Source: Bacillota bacterium (GTDB taxonomy: Bacteria > Bacillota > Clostridia > Christensenellales > CAG-138). From it: a stretch of DNA of 47,045 nt. Under the pieces are notes generated by a model. That model worked only from the letters and a program-made list of their open reading frames with translations, made no database searches and had not been told where the DNA came from. The stretch lies in contig JAEWYO010000077.1 in NCBI GenBank assembly GCA_023395595.1, positions 1 to 47,045 of the forward strand, in the 5' to 3' direction. The position numbers and the translations under genes are program-made. Shown here piece after piece: positions 15,081-22,984 of the stretch; positions within the stretch are counted from its first letter, which is position 1; every line of letters starts with the position of its first letter.

Positions 15081-17099
15081 ATGAAAAAATCGATCTTTAC
15101 TATCGTTGTCCTGCTTGCCCTCGTCGGGGCTGTGCTCCTGCTCTTCTTCCCCATGCAGTCTCCGGCAGCCGATCCAACCGGCGCGGGCTACGTTGCAACC
15201 ACCGGCTCGGAAACACTCAACGACGTTGCAACCACCGCGAACAAAGCCTACTTCGGCGCAAACTACACATGGGTGATGATCTGCGCGTTTATGGTCTTCT
15301 TCTTCCAATGCGGCTTTGCAATGGTGGAGACGGGCTTCTGCCGCGGCAAGAACGCAGCGCACACGATCACCATGAACTTCATGGTCTTCCTCGTCGGCGC
15401 AATCGGTTATTTCCTCGTCGGCTTCGCGCTCCAGATGGGCGGCAGCGGCGGTGCGGCCGGTCTAGGTGCTGGTGGTGCGGCGCTGGATTCCATGGTCAAA
15501 ATCCCCGGCCTTGGCGGCATCTTCGGCTACAAGGGCTTCATGCTCAATGGCACGTATGACGCAGGCATCTATGCGCTCTTTTTCTTCCAGATGGTGTTTA
15601 TGGACACCACGGTCACGATTCCCACCGGCGCTATGGCAGAGCGCGTGAAATATTCCGCGGTCGTCATCACATCGTTCTTTATCTCGATGTTCCTCTACCC
15701 GCTGTTTGCAAACTGGGTCTGGGGTGGTGGCTGGCTGGCAACACTCGGCGCAAACTTCGGCCTTGGTCACGGCGTGGTGGACTTCGCGGGCAGCGCGGTT
15801 GTCCATTCCATGGGCGGTATGCTGGCTCTGGCTGGCGCAATCGTCATCGGCCCGCGCATCGGCAAGTTCAAGAAGGATGGCACGGCGCGCGCCTTCCCCG
15901 GCCACGATATCCCGATGGCAATCATCGGTACCATCATCCTTTTCTTCTGCTGGTTCTCGTTTAACGCGGGCAGCACGCTCAACTCTTCCGACTTCCGTCT
16001 CTCCGTCGTCGCAACCAACACGATGATTGCCGGCGCAATCGGCGGTCTGGTCGCAATGTTCTATATGTGGGTCAAGTTCGGCAAGCCCGATCCTTCCATG
16101 ACCGCAAACGGTACGCTGGCTGGTCTTGTCGCCATCACCGCGCCCTGCGCATTTGTCGATGGCATAGCGTCCTTCGTCATCGGCCTCGTGGCTGGCATTC
16201 TCGTGTGTGTCTCCGTCTCGTTTGTGGAGAACAAGCTCAAGCTCGATGACCCGGTCGGCGCAATCTCCGTCCACGGAGTCAACGGTTTCTGGGGAGTTCT
16301 CGCACTTGGTCTCTTTGCAGACGGTAAGTATGGCGACGGGTTCAACGGCGTGGCAGGCGGTGTACGCGGCCTGTTCTACGGCGACCCGACTCAGCTCTAT
16401 GCACAGTTGATCGCGCTTGCGATTCTGATCGTCTGGGGCTTTGGCGTATCGTTTGTCTTCTTCAAAGTGCTCGACAAGATCTGGGGTATCCGCATCGCAC
16501 CGGAAGCGGAACTTGAGGGTCTCGATATCCCCGAGATGGGCGTACTGGCCTATCCGGACAATCAGCTGGTGCGCAGCGAGCTGGATTACGACTCCGCCGA
16601 CAACGCGGACATCAAGCAGCTCAAACGCTTCAACTATGTTCCGTTCCATAAGCAGCCCGCACCCAGCGCACCCGCTGCCAGCATCGACGCGGCGGTGCCT
16701 GTCGAGCTCGTCAGCAAGCCTGCCAAGGTGGTTGGCTCCGACGTGAAGATCACCAAGATTGAGATCATCACCAAACAGAGCCGCTTTGAGGCGCTCAAGG
16801 CTGCGATGAACGAAATCGGCGTCACCGGCATGACGGTCACGCAGGTGCTCGGCTGCGGCATGCAAAAGGGCAAATCGGAGTTCTATCGCGGCGTTGAGAC
16901 CGAGGTCAACCTTCTGCCGAAGGTGCAGGTCGAGATCGTGGTCACAAAGGTTCCGGTGCGTACCGTCATCGAAACCGCCAAGAGTGTACTCTATACCGGA
17001 CACATTGGAGACGGCAAAATCTTCGTCTACGATGTGGAGAACGTCATCAAAGTGCGCACGGGCGAAGAAGGCTACGACGCGCTGCAGGACGTTGAATAA
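15081..17099 (+). CDS. amt: ammonium transporter fused to a P-II signalling domain
   Basis: This 672-residue fusion has an N-terminal signal-like helix, then an Amt/MEP/Rh channel (about 65-470). It has the conserved N-terminal segment FFQCGFAMVETG and the twin pore histidines: His242 in VVHSMGG and His398 in ISVHGVNGFWG. A linker rich in Pro/Ala leads to a complete P-II (GlnB/GlnK) domain (about 553-672) with the T-loop GCGMQKGKSEFYRG and the nucleotide-binding TGHIGDGKIFVYDV and RTGEEG. At the place of the uridylylated Tyr51 of E. coli GlnB there is Thr607. Amt conducts ammonium and P-II gates it in response to ATP/ADP/2-oxoglutarate, so the sensor is built in. Stand-alone proteins are the norm. 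GGGAGG precedes the ATG. Confidence 0.96.
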   Translation: MKKSIFTIVVLLALVGAVLLLFFPMQSPAADPTGAGYVATTGSETLNDVATTANKAYFGANYTWVMICAFMVFFFQCGFAMVETGFCRGKNAAHTITMNFMVFLVGAIGYFLVGFALQMGGSGGAAGLGAGGAALDSMVKIPGLGGIFGYKGFMLNGTYDAGIYALFFFQMVFMDTTVTIPTGAMAERVKYSAVVITSFFISMFLYPLFANWVWGGGWLATLGANFGLGHGVVDFAGSAVVHSMGGMLALAGAIVIGPRIGKFKKDGTARAFPGHDIPMAIIGTIILFFCWFSFNAGSTLNSSDFRLSVVATNTMIAGAIGGLVAMFYMWVKFGKPDPSMTANGTLAGLVAITAPCAFVDGIASFVIGLVAGILVCVSVSFVENKLKLDDPVGAISVHGVNGFWGVLALGLFADGKYGDGFNGVAGGVRGLFYGDPTQLYAQLIALAILIVWGFGVSFVFFKVLDKIWGIRIAPEAELEGLDIPEMGVLAYPDNQLVRSELDYDSADNADIKQLKRFNYVPFHKQPAPSAPAASIDAAVPVELVSKPAKVVGSDVKITKIEIITKQSRFEALKAAMNEIGVTGMTVTQVLGCGMQKGKSEFYRGVETEVNLLPKVQVEIVVTKVPVRTVIETAKSVLYTGHIGDGKIFVYDVENVIKVRTGEEGYDALQDVE

Positions 17100-17129
17100 C
17101 AGAAAACGCTTGCGTTACGACTCAGCAAA

Positions 17130-17154
17130 GCCCGCGCCTCACAGCGCGGGCTTT
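17130..17154 (+). terminator. terminator after amt
   Basis: GCCCGCGC (17130-17137) pairs perfectly with GCGCGGGC (17144-17151) around a six-base loop, followed by TTT and preceded by AAA. Confidence 0.85.
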
Positions 17155-17243
17155 TCCCGTAGTACCAATCTATCCTATGCATATTTGCATTATTTCTCAC
17201 TCATACGATCAAGAAGATTTTACCGGCTTTCGCTCTCGGTTCA

Positions 17244-17272
17244 TTGACGCGCAAACACCGCAAGCCTAAAAT
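17244..17272 (+). promoter_or_regulatory. promoter of the MFS transporter gene
   Basis: TTGACG (17244-17249), a 17-base spacer and TAAAAT (17267-17272), giving a leader of about 40 bases before the ATG at 17318. Confidence 0.7.
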
Positions 17273-17317
17273 AGAGTAAGAATCGTTTCGAATGAACAGC
17301 ACTGGATATGATGCAAT

Positions 17318-18553
17318 ATGAAGAAGAAACTCCGCTCCATCACGCCGGCGATGGCGTTCATCCTGCTCTTTAGCGTGGTCAGCCTGCTTTCGGACATGAC
17401 GCACGAAGGCGCGGCGAGCATTCGCGGCGCATACCTGAGTCTGCTTGGCGCTTCCGCCGCGACAATAGGCTTCGTCTCCGGCCTTGGCGAACTCGCGGGC
17501 TATTCCCTGCGCCTGCTGTTCGGGCGTTTTGCCGACAAAACCAAACGTTATTGGCTCATCACCATCATCGGTTATGTGGTCGATGTGCTTGCGGTACCTG
17601 CGCTCGCGCTTGCCGGAGAGCACGGCTGGGTGTTTGCCAGCGGGTTGATCGTGGTCGAGCGCATCGGCAAGGCGATCAAGAAGCCAGCCAAGAGCACACT
17701 GATGTCTTTTGCGGCAACGCAGGAGGGCGTCGGCAAAAGCTTTGCCATTCAGGAAATGGTCGATCAGTTCGGCGCGTTTCTTGGCCCCGTGATGCTCTAT
17801 CTTGTGCTCCTGTTCAAAACAGATGGTCCGCTCGTGCAGCGGTATGCGTTTGCCCTCGCGCTGCTGATCATTCCCGCGGTCGCGACGATCGTGATGCTGT
17901 TTGTCACCAAGCGAAAGTTTCCGAACCCCGAGCAGTTTGAACCGGAACCCAAGCAGCTTATCCCGTTTCGGCTGAATAAGAAGTTCATCCTCTATCTGGC
18001 GGGCATCAGCATCTTTGCGTTTGGGTTCATCGACTATTCGCTGATTTTGATGCACGTTTCGCGCACGCATGCGGTTCTCTCCGCCGGGCTCTCGGAGGCG
18101 GGCTCGTTTGTCAACAGCGGCACGCTCCCGCTGCTCTACGCCGGCGCGATGCTGGTCGATGCCGCTTCCGCAATGATCTTCGGCCTGCTTTATGATAAAA
18201 AAGGCGTACGTGCGCTGATCATTTCCACCGCTCTCTCCGCGCCGTTTGCGCTTTTGATCTTTGGCGCAAGCAGCAATGCGGCTCTTCTCGTCGGCATCGC
18301 GATGTGGGGCGTCGGCATGGGCGCGCAGGAATCCATCCTCAAGGCGGCGGTTGCAAACATCGTCCCGAAGGCGAGCCGCGCGACAGGTTACGGCATCTTT
18401 GAATGCGTGTTTGGTGTGTTCTGGTTTCTTGGCAGTTGGTTGCTTGGCGCGCTGTATGATGTGAGTATCCCCGCGATGATCGCCGTCTCCGTCGGCGCGC
18501 AGTTACTCGCGCTGCCGCTGTACTTTCTTTCCAGTAAAAGCCAAAACGCCTAA
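17318..18553 (+). CDS. MFS transporter
   Basis: This 411-residue protein has about 12 hydrophobic helices in two halves. It shows a major-facilitator motif A-like loop between helices 2 and 3 (LLFGRFADKTKRYW) and a weaker counterpart in the second half (LLYDKKGVRALI). The first periplasmic segment SDMTHEGAASIRGAYL resembles a group of MFS proteins of unknown substrate found in archaea and anaerobes. It should be a secondary transporter in the cytoplasmic membrane; drug efflux, sugar or organic-acid transport cannot be decided. It has its own promoter and only a weak SD. The convergent phosphatase gene ends nine bases after its stop codon without a visible terminator. Confidence 0.88.
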   Translation: MKKKLRSITPAMAFILLFSVVSLLSDMTHEGAASIRGAYLSLLGASAATIGFVSGLGELAGYSLRLLFGRFADKTKRYWLITIIGYVVDVLAVPALALAGEHGWVFASGLIVVERIGKAIKKPAKSTLMSFAATQEGVGKSFAIQEMVDQFGAFLGPVMLYLVLLFKTDGPLVQRYAFALALLIIPAVATIVMLFVTKRKFPNPEQFEPEPKQLIPFRLNKKFILYLAGISIFAFGFIDYSLILMHVSRTHAVLSAGLSEAGSFVNSGTLPLLYAGAMLVDAASAMIFGLLYDKKGVRALIISTALSAPFALLIFGASSNAALLVGIAMWGVGMGAQESILKAAVANIVPKASRATGYGIFECVFGVFWFLGSWLLGALYDVSIPAMIAVSVGAQLLALPLYFLSSKSQNA

Positions 18554-18562
18554 GCAGCGGCG

Positions 18563-19009
18563 TTACGGCTCGCGCGCATCCGTCTTCCAGCGCACCCCGC
18601 GGGCAAACGCCTCTATCACCAACTGATACACAAGCGCATTCGGGTGATACGCCGGGTTGTTTCGGATGATTCCCTCGTCCTGGCGTAATCCGCCGAGGAT
18701 GCCCGCCGCGACCGCAGGGCTGCGCGAAACACCCTCCGTGCAGTGGACGATCAACGTGTCGATCTCGCGCCCATATCGCAGCACAAACGCACAGATCGCG
18801 TCCGCCTGTTCCTGCGTCATCAGGTTTTGCCAAAATCCAAGTTCGGTCGCATCGTCAAAGCACAGCCGGAGCACGCGCGCAGCAGGATAGCGCTCGATGC
18901 AATCGCGCTTGTGATCCATGATCGAAATCAGAGCCGTCCGCTCCGGCGCGCCACTTTGCGCCATGTGAAGCATCGCTGGTGTAAGCCGCGAAATCCGAAT
19001 TTGAAACAT
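18563..19009 (-). CDS. dual-specificity/tyrosine phosphatase-like protein
   Basis: This 148-residue protein carries the cysteine phosphatase signature HCTEGVSRS with nucleophile Cys90 and phosphate-binding Arg96 (Cx5R). The general acid is probably in the Asp-Asp pair near residue 52. The size and layout (short N-terminal part, Cx5R at two thirds, helical tail with NPAYHPN) match small bacterial dual-specificity-like phosphatases. It likely acts in the cytoplasm on phosphotyrosine, phosphoinositol or a small phosphorylated metabolite; the substrate is unknown. No kinase gene is near. It is a single-gene unit transcribed towards the MFS gene. The start follows an imperfect SD (AGGATGGTGG). Confidence 0.85.
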   Translation of the reverse strand: MFQIRISRLTPAMLHMAQSGAPERTALISIMDHKRDCIERYPAARVLRLCFDDATELGFWQNLMTQEQADAICAFVLRYGREIDTLIVHCTEGVSRSPAVAAGILGGLRQDEGIIRNNPAYHPNALVYQLVIEAFARGVRWKTDAREP

Positions 19010-19038
19010 CTAACCACCATCCTGCTCGTTCTTCTTTG

Positions 19039-19067
19039 AGTATACTTCCTTCCGTTCGTCTGTGAAA
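19039..19067 (-). promoter_or_regulatory. promoter of the phosphatase-like gene
   Basis: Minus strand: TTTCAC (19062-19067), a 17-base spacer and TATACT (19039-19044), 30 bases before the ATG. Confidence 0.45.
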
Positions 19068-19151
19068 GGACATGCAATTAACCAAAAATGCTCCGTATAC
19101 CGAAATACCGCCGTGAATTGTCAGCAAATCGATCTTTTGTTACGGAATAAA

Positions 19152-19180
19152 TTGACTTTTTCACAATTCTGCTGTATTGT
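19152..19180 (+). promoter_or_regulatory. promoter of the decarboxylase membrane-subunit operon
   Basis: TTGACT (19152-19157), a 17-base spacer and TATTGT (19175-19180). A start near 19187 gives a leader of about 145 bases. Confidence 0.65.
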
Positions 19181-19205
19181 TTACGGTAAATTTGAAGTTT
19201 TTTGA

Positions 19206-19309
19206 CCGTGCCAATTCAATCAATGGAGATTGTCCGGCAGGCACGGCATCGCTAGTATTCAGTGAATTTCATGAATTCTGCATGAGCCGGTGCGGTTGCA
19301 TCGGCTCAT
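19206..19309 (+). ncRNA. structured 5' leader, candidate cis-regulatory RNA
   Basis: Three elements stack here. CCGTGCC (19206-19212) pairs with GGCACGG (19240-19246) and encloses a second hairpin CAATC-AATGGA-GATTG (19217-19232). GAATT/AATTC follows at about 19264-19278. A 12-bp hairpin ATGAGCCGGTGC/GCATCGGCTCAT with a GGTT loop (one G-U pair) spans 19282-19309. The last helix ends nine bases before the AAGGGGG ribosome binding site. No T tract follows, so any switch would act on translation or stability. It matches no riboswitch class I can name. Confidence 0.5.
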
Positions 19310-19332
19310 ACAACTGTAAGGGGGTATATCCT

Positions 19333-19482
19333 GTGTCATTTATCGATAGTTTGTTGGTCGCGCTCTTTATGATGACAATCGTGTTTGTTGCGCTCTTTGC
19401 CCTGTATCTGTTTGTGAGGGTGTTCTCTCTCCTCGTTGAGACAGCCGAGCACGCGGCAAAACACAAAAAAGCCGCGTTGTAA
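19333..19482 (+). CDS. OadG-like small subunit of a Na+-pumping decarboxylase
   Basis: This 49-residue protein has one N-terminal transmembrane helix and a short charged tail (VETAEHAAKHKKAAL). It starts at GTG 19333, eight bases after AAGGGGG; longer readings of the frame run into the structured leader. The shape (a helix followed by a short polar tail) and its position 33 bases before the beta-subunit gene fit the OadG/gamma subunit, which anchors and assembles Na+-translocating decarboxylases. It is shorter than typical OadG (about 80 residues), so the assignment rests mainly on context. Confidence 0.7.
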   Translation: MSFIDSLLVALFMMTIVFVALFALYLFVRVFSLLVETAEHAAKHKKAAL

Positions 19483-19515
19483 TCAGAACGTACAAGACGA
19501 AAAAAGGAGAATTCG

Positions 19516-20655
19516 ATGTTAACAGATGCACTTTCCAACCTCTTAGAGTCGTCCGGATTTACAGCGCTCAATTGGCAATACTGTGTGATGATCGCAGTTG
19601 CGTTGATCCTGATCTATCTTGCAATCGTCAAAAAGTTTGAGCCGCTGCTTCTGCTGCCAATCGCATTTGGCATGCTTCTGGCAAACCTGCCGCTCACTGG
19701 ACTGATGTCCGGCCCCGCAGCGGACGGCGAAGCCGGCGGACTGCTCTATTACCTATACAAGGGTGTCAAACTCGGCATCTATCCGTCGCTGATCTTCCTC
19801 GGCATCGGTGCTATGACGGACTTCGGTCCCTTGATCGCGAACCCCAGCAGCCTCTTTCTGGGTGCAGGCGCACAGTTTGGCATCGCGGTTGCATTCGTCG
19901 TTTCATCCGCTCTGGGTTTCACGCCACAAGAAGCCGCTTCCATCGGCATCATCGGCGGCGCGGACGGCCCGACCGCCATCTACCTCACCACCCGCCTAGC
20001 GCCGGATCTGCTCCCCGCAATCGCGATTGCCGCCTATTCCTATATGGCGCTGATTCCGATCATACAGCCGCCGATCATGCGCCTGCTAACCACGAAGAAA
20101 GAGCGCGAAACAGTCATGGTGCAGCTGCGCCCCGTCTCCAAGCTGGAGAAGGTCTGTTTCCCGATCATCGTTTCGATCCTCTGCATCCTGCTTCTGCCCT
20201 CCGTTGCCCCGCTCATCGGCATGCTGATGCTTGGCAACCTCTTCCGTGAATGCGGTGTGGTGGAGCGTCTCTCCGATACGGCGCAGAACGCCTTGATCAA
20301 TATCGTAACCATCTTCCTCGGCGTGACCGTTGGCGCGACCGCTTCTGCGGATACGTTCCTTCGTCCCGAAACGCTGATGATCATCGGCCTTGGCCTGCTG
20401 GCGTTCATGTTCAGCACCGTTGGCGGTTTGCTGCTCGGCAAACTCATGTATGCCCTTTCCGGCGGCAAGGTAAACCCGCTGATCGGCTCCGCCGGTGTTT
20501 CCGCGGTTCCGATGGCGGCGCGTGTGTCCCATCTGGAAGGCCAGAAGGCTAACCCGAAGAACTTCCTGCTCATGCATGCCATCGGCCCGAATGTTGCCGG
20601 TGTCATTGGCTCCGCCGTTGCAGCCGGCGTTCTGCTGGCGCTATTCGGCAAGTAA
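19516..20655 (+). CDS. Na+-translocating decarboxylase beta subunit
   Basis: This 379-residue polytopic protein is of the OadB/MmdB/GcdB family. The key segment GIIGGADGPTAIYLTT holds the conserved Asp used for Na+ transport, and the C-terminal half has the repeat-like GSAGVSAVPMAARVSH and GPNVAGVIGSAVAAG. Such subunits use the energy of decarboxylating a carboxybiotin to expel Na+. No carboxyltransferase alpha subunit or biotin carrier is in the window, so those genes must be elsewhere, and oxaloacetate, methylmalonyl-CoA and glutaconyl-CoA enzymes cannot be told apart. AAAGGAG precedes the ATG. Length and helix pattern are normal. Confidence 0.94.
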   Translation: MLTDALSNLLESSGFTALNWQYCVMIAVALILIYLAIVKKFEPLLLLPIAFGMLLANLPLTGLMSGPAADGEAGGLLYYLYKGVKLGIYPSLIFLGIGAMTDFGPLIANPSSLFLGAGAQFGIAVAFVVSSALGFTPQEAASIGIIGGADGPTAIYLTTRLAPDLLPAIAIAAYSYMALIPIIQPPIMRLLTTKKERETVMVQLRPVSKLEKVCFPIIVSILCILLLPSVAPLIGMLMLGNLFRECGVVERLSDTAQNALINIVTIFLGVTVGATASADTFLRPETLMIIGLGLLAFMFSTVGGLLLGKLMYALSGGKVNPLIGSAGVSAVPMAARVSHLEGQKANPKNFLLMHAIGPNVAGVIGSAVAAGVLLALFGK

Positions 20656-20682
20656 AAATCGCAATCGAAAGGTATCTCGCCA

Positions 20683-20714
20683 CGGAATCCGGCTCAATGC
20701 CGGGTTCCGTTTTT
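20683..20714 (+). terminator. terminator after the beta-subunit gene
   Basis: CGGAA-T-CCGGC pairs with GCCGG-G-TTCCG around a TCAAT loop, followed by five T residues. Confidence 0.9.
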
Positions 20715-20749
20715 CGCAGTATTGCCTTTTTTCATCAAACGCGCTTGTC

Positions 20750-20778
20750 TTGTCAAGTACAGGATTTCTCGATATAAT
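20750..20778 (+). promoter_or_regulatory. consensus sigma-A promoter of the YtxH-like gene
   Basis: TTGTCA (20750-20755), exactly 17 bases, then a perfect TATAAT (20773-20778). The leader is short (about 22 bases) and carries GAGGGGGG. Confidence 0.85.
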
Positions 20779-20806
20779 ATAGAAAAAACAGAGGGGGGCT
20801 ACCATC

Positions 20807-21205
20807 ATGGGTTTTTTGAAAAAACTTCTGGGAATCGGCGTGACCGCGGGCGCGACCGTCGCCGCGGTGAAGGTTGCTGAACAGGTCAAAGAGAACAATC
20901 CCGACGGCGTTCAGGATGTCAACGGAGACGGCAAGGTTGACGTAAAGGATTATTTTGAGGAAGTGAAGAAAGCGGCAGGTGAAGTCTATCAGGACGCGAC
21001 CACCGCGTTCAAGGAGAAGGCACCCGTCGTGACGCAAAAGGCGAAGGATGCCGCAGAGGACGTGAAGGAAGCGGTCAACAGCGCCGCCGCAACCGTCAAG
21101 GAAAAAGCACCCGAATATGCCGAAAAGGCAAAAGATGCCGTGATTGGCGCAAAGGATGCTGTCGTCCACGCGTTTGAGAAAAAGGACGAGGAACCAAAAG
21201 CGTAA
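20807..21205 (+). CDS. YtxH/LEA-like amphipathic protein with a dockerin-like Ca2+ loop
   Basis: This 132-residue protein begins with a short hydrophobic Gly/Ala/Val-rich segment (residues 3-25), as in YtxH-type proteins. Next comes DVNGDGKVDVKDY, a perfect EF-hand-like loop of the dockerin type (Asp, Asn, Asp, Lys, Asp at coordinating spacing). The rest is a long amphipathic helical region with two copies of a KEKAP..A.KAKDA repeat about 35 residues apart, ending in a charged tail. It probably associates with membrane or envelope, and stress or desiccation roles are usual for such repeats. It has a single-gene unit with a consensus promoter, hence probably high expression. One loop alone is not a dockerin domain. 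Confidence 0.8.
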   Translation: MGFLKKLLGIGVTAGATVAAVKVAEQVKENNPDGVQDVNGDGKVDVKDYFEEVKKAAGEVYQDATTAFKEKAPVVTQKAKDAAEDVKEAVNSAAATVKEKAPEYAEKAKDAVIGAKDAVVHAFEKKDEEPKA

Positions 21206-21231
21206 CGCTGCTTTCAATCGAGTAGACACCA

Positions 21232-21263
21232 AAAAGCTTCCGGAAATCAAACCGGAAGCTTTT
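21232..21263. terminator. bidirectional terminator between the YtxH-like gene and the aro operon
   Basis: AAAAGCTTCCGG and CCGGAAGCTTTT are exact reverse complements around an eight-base loop. It serves the plus-strand gene and ends the minus-strand aro operon 31 bases after aroQ. Confidence 0.92.
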
Positions 21264-21294
21264 GTTATGCGCGCGTTCGAACGCTATCTGTGAA

Positions 21295-21723
21295 CTATGC
21301 TCGGCTTGCAATCAGGCGCAGCGCCTCAAGATAGCCTTCCAGCCCGTGTCCTTTGATGCTGGCGATGCAGGCGGCGCGGATGTAGGAAACCTTGCGAAAC
21401 TCCTCGCGCTGGTCGGGATCGGAGATGTGTACCTCAATGGTCGGCACGCCAACCGCCTTCACCGCGTCCAGCAGGGCGACACTCGTGTGTGTATACGCAC
21501 CGGGGTTGATGACGATGCCGTCAAACACGCCGAATGCGTCCTGAATCGCGTCCACCAGCGCACCCTCATGGTTACTCTGCACGAACTCGACCGAAACGCC
21601 GAGGCGTTCCGCTTCCGCACGGATCATCTCCACGAGGTCGCGATAGGTGCGCTTGCCGTAGATATCCGGCTCCCGCAAGCCCAGTAAATTCAAGTTTGGC
21701 CCGTTGATGATGAGAATCTTCAT
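21295..21723 (-). CDS. aroQ: type II 3-dehydroquinate dehydratase
   Basis: This 142-residue enzyme removes water from 3-dehydroquinate to give 3-dehydroshikimate, step three of the shikimate pathway. It has the type II signatures: NGPNLNLLGLREPDIYG with the catalytic Tyr, QSNHEGALVD, INPGAYTHTSVALLDA, EVHISDP and the His/Arg region near EEFRKVS. The usual active form is a dodecamer. The start is the ATG at 21723. Longer readings run back into aroEK. It is the last gene of the operon, 19 bases after aroEK, and is followed by the bidirectional terminator. Confidence 0.97.
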   Translation of the reverse strand: MKILIINGPNLNLLGLREPDIYGKRTYRDLVEMIRAEAERLGVSVEFVQSNHEGALVDAIQDAFGVFDGIVINPGAYTHTSVALLDAVKAVGVPTIEVHISDPDQREEFRKVSYIRAACIASIKGHGLEGYLEALRLIASRA

Positions 21724-21742
21724 GCGTTCTCTCCGTTCGATT

Positions 21743-22984
21743 TCAGTCTGCGTTGTCACAAAAATCCTGCCAGATACGCGTCGCCGCGTCCTCTGGTGCT
21801 GCCGCGTTTGCAATGCCCGCGTCGCGAAAGCGTGCATAGAGCGGCGCGCGCTCGCGCAGCATCTCGCCAAGGTCTGTCCTCTGCGAGAGCGGCCTGCCTT
21901 CGCGCGGAAGAAGCGCCACATCCCGTTCAATCTGGTAGATGCGGCCGTTCTGTTTGAGCGGATAATAATTTCTCTCGTCTTTGACGATGCCGCCGCCGCA
22001 GACGATGATTATCCCGCTCTCCTTACCCCAGCGCTGCGCCTGTTCCCGCTCCAGGGTGCGAAACGCCGCCTCGCCGGACTGCGCGAATAGTTCGGGAATC
22101 GTTTTGTCTGCGGCTTTCACGATCTGTTCGTCCAGATCGATTTCCACGCGTCCCGTCAAGCGCGCAAGCGCCGTTCCGATGGTCGTCTTTCCGCTGCCCG
22201 GCATACCGATGAGCACGATATTCTGCGTGCTCTGCCGCAGGAGTCTCAGGATTCGCTCGTTCTCGCCCGCCGGAATCGCGCGCCCGAAAAACAGTTCCTC
22301 CGCCGCCTTTGCCTGTGCTGTGAGCATCGAAAGCCCTTCCGAACACGGAATACCGAGCTCCGCCGCGCGAAACGACAGCGCGGTTCTGCGAGGGTTATAG
22401 ACCAGCTCCAGCACACCTTCGCAAACCGGAAACAGCGCCGGGTCTGCCGGGAGCTCACCCGTGTGCGGATACATGCCAAGCGGAGTTGTGTTGACGAGCA
22501 CCTGCGCGTCGTCATGGCGATCGAGGGTTTCATAAGTATCCGCGCCGCAGCGGGAAACAACGACGATCTCCCGCGCGCCTGCCGTCTTTGCCACATACTG
22601 TGCGGTCAGCGATGCCCCTCCGCTGCCGAAAATGACAACCTTTTTGCCTGAGAGCGAAATTCCCGCATGCGATGCCATGTACCATAGCCCGTAAGCATCG
22701 GTATTGTAGCCCGCAAGAAGTCCGTCCGCGCGCCGTACAATCGTGTTGACGCTGCCGATTTCGCGTGCGGTTTCGTCCAGCACGTCGCAAAACGCCATCA
22801 CATCCCGTTTGTAGGGAATCGTTACGTTTAGCCCGCCGATGTCCTCCCGCGCGAGAAACGCGCCAAGTTGATCCGGCTCCAGTTCGTAGAGCGCATACCT
22901 TTCGTTTCCCAGCGCGCGATGAATCGGCACAGAGTAGCTGTGCTTCAGCGTCCGCCCGATGAGCCCGTAGATGCGCTCGTTCAT
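21743..22984 (-). CDS. aroEK: bifunctional shikimate dehydrogenase / shikimate kinase
   Basis: This fusion is about 413 residues. Numbered from an upstream GTG at 22996, the dehydrogenase occupies about 1-250: KHSYSVPIH for shikimate binding, catalytic Lys63 in NVTIPYK, VNT, Asp100 in YNTDAYG and the NADP loop GSGGAS. The kinase occupies about 258-417: P-loop GMPGSGKT, Asp287/Asp289 in EIDLDE, substrate Arg in FRTLE, the Gly triplet VCGGG and lid Arg368 in REGRPLSQ. It reduces 3-dehydroshikimate and phosphorylates the product. All key residues seem intact in both halves, so both activities are expected. Start ATG 22984 or GTG 22996 cannot be decided. It lies between pheA and aroQ. Confidence 0.95.
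   Translation of the reverse strand: MNERIYGLIGRTLKHSYSVPIHRALGNERYALYELEPDQLGAFLAREDIGGLNVTIPYKRDVMAFCDVLDETAREIGSVNTIVRRADGLLAGYNTDAYGLWYMASHAGISLSGKKVVIFGSGGASLTAQYVAKTAGAREIVVVSRCGADTYETLDRHDDAQVLVNTTPLGMYPHTGELPADPALFPVCEGVLELVYNPRRTALSFRAAELGIPCSEGLSMLTAQAKAAEELFFGRAIPAGENERILRLLRQSTQNIVLIGMPGSGKTTIGTALARLTGRVEIDLDEQIVKAADKTIPELFAQSGEAAFRTLEREQAQRWGKESGIIIVCGGGIVKDERNYYPLKQNGRIYQIERDVALLPREGRPLSQRTDLGEMLRERAPLYARFRDAGIANAAAPEDAATRIWQDFCDNAD

Noticed and set aside
15462..17003. A 513-codon minus-strand frame opposite amt.
   Set aside because: It is a shadow of the Amt-P-II reading frame and has no recognisable domain.
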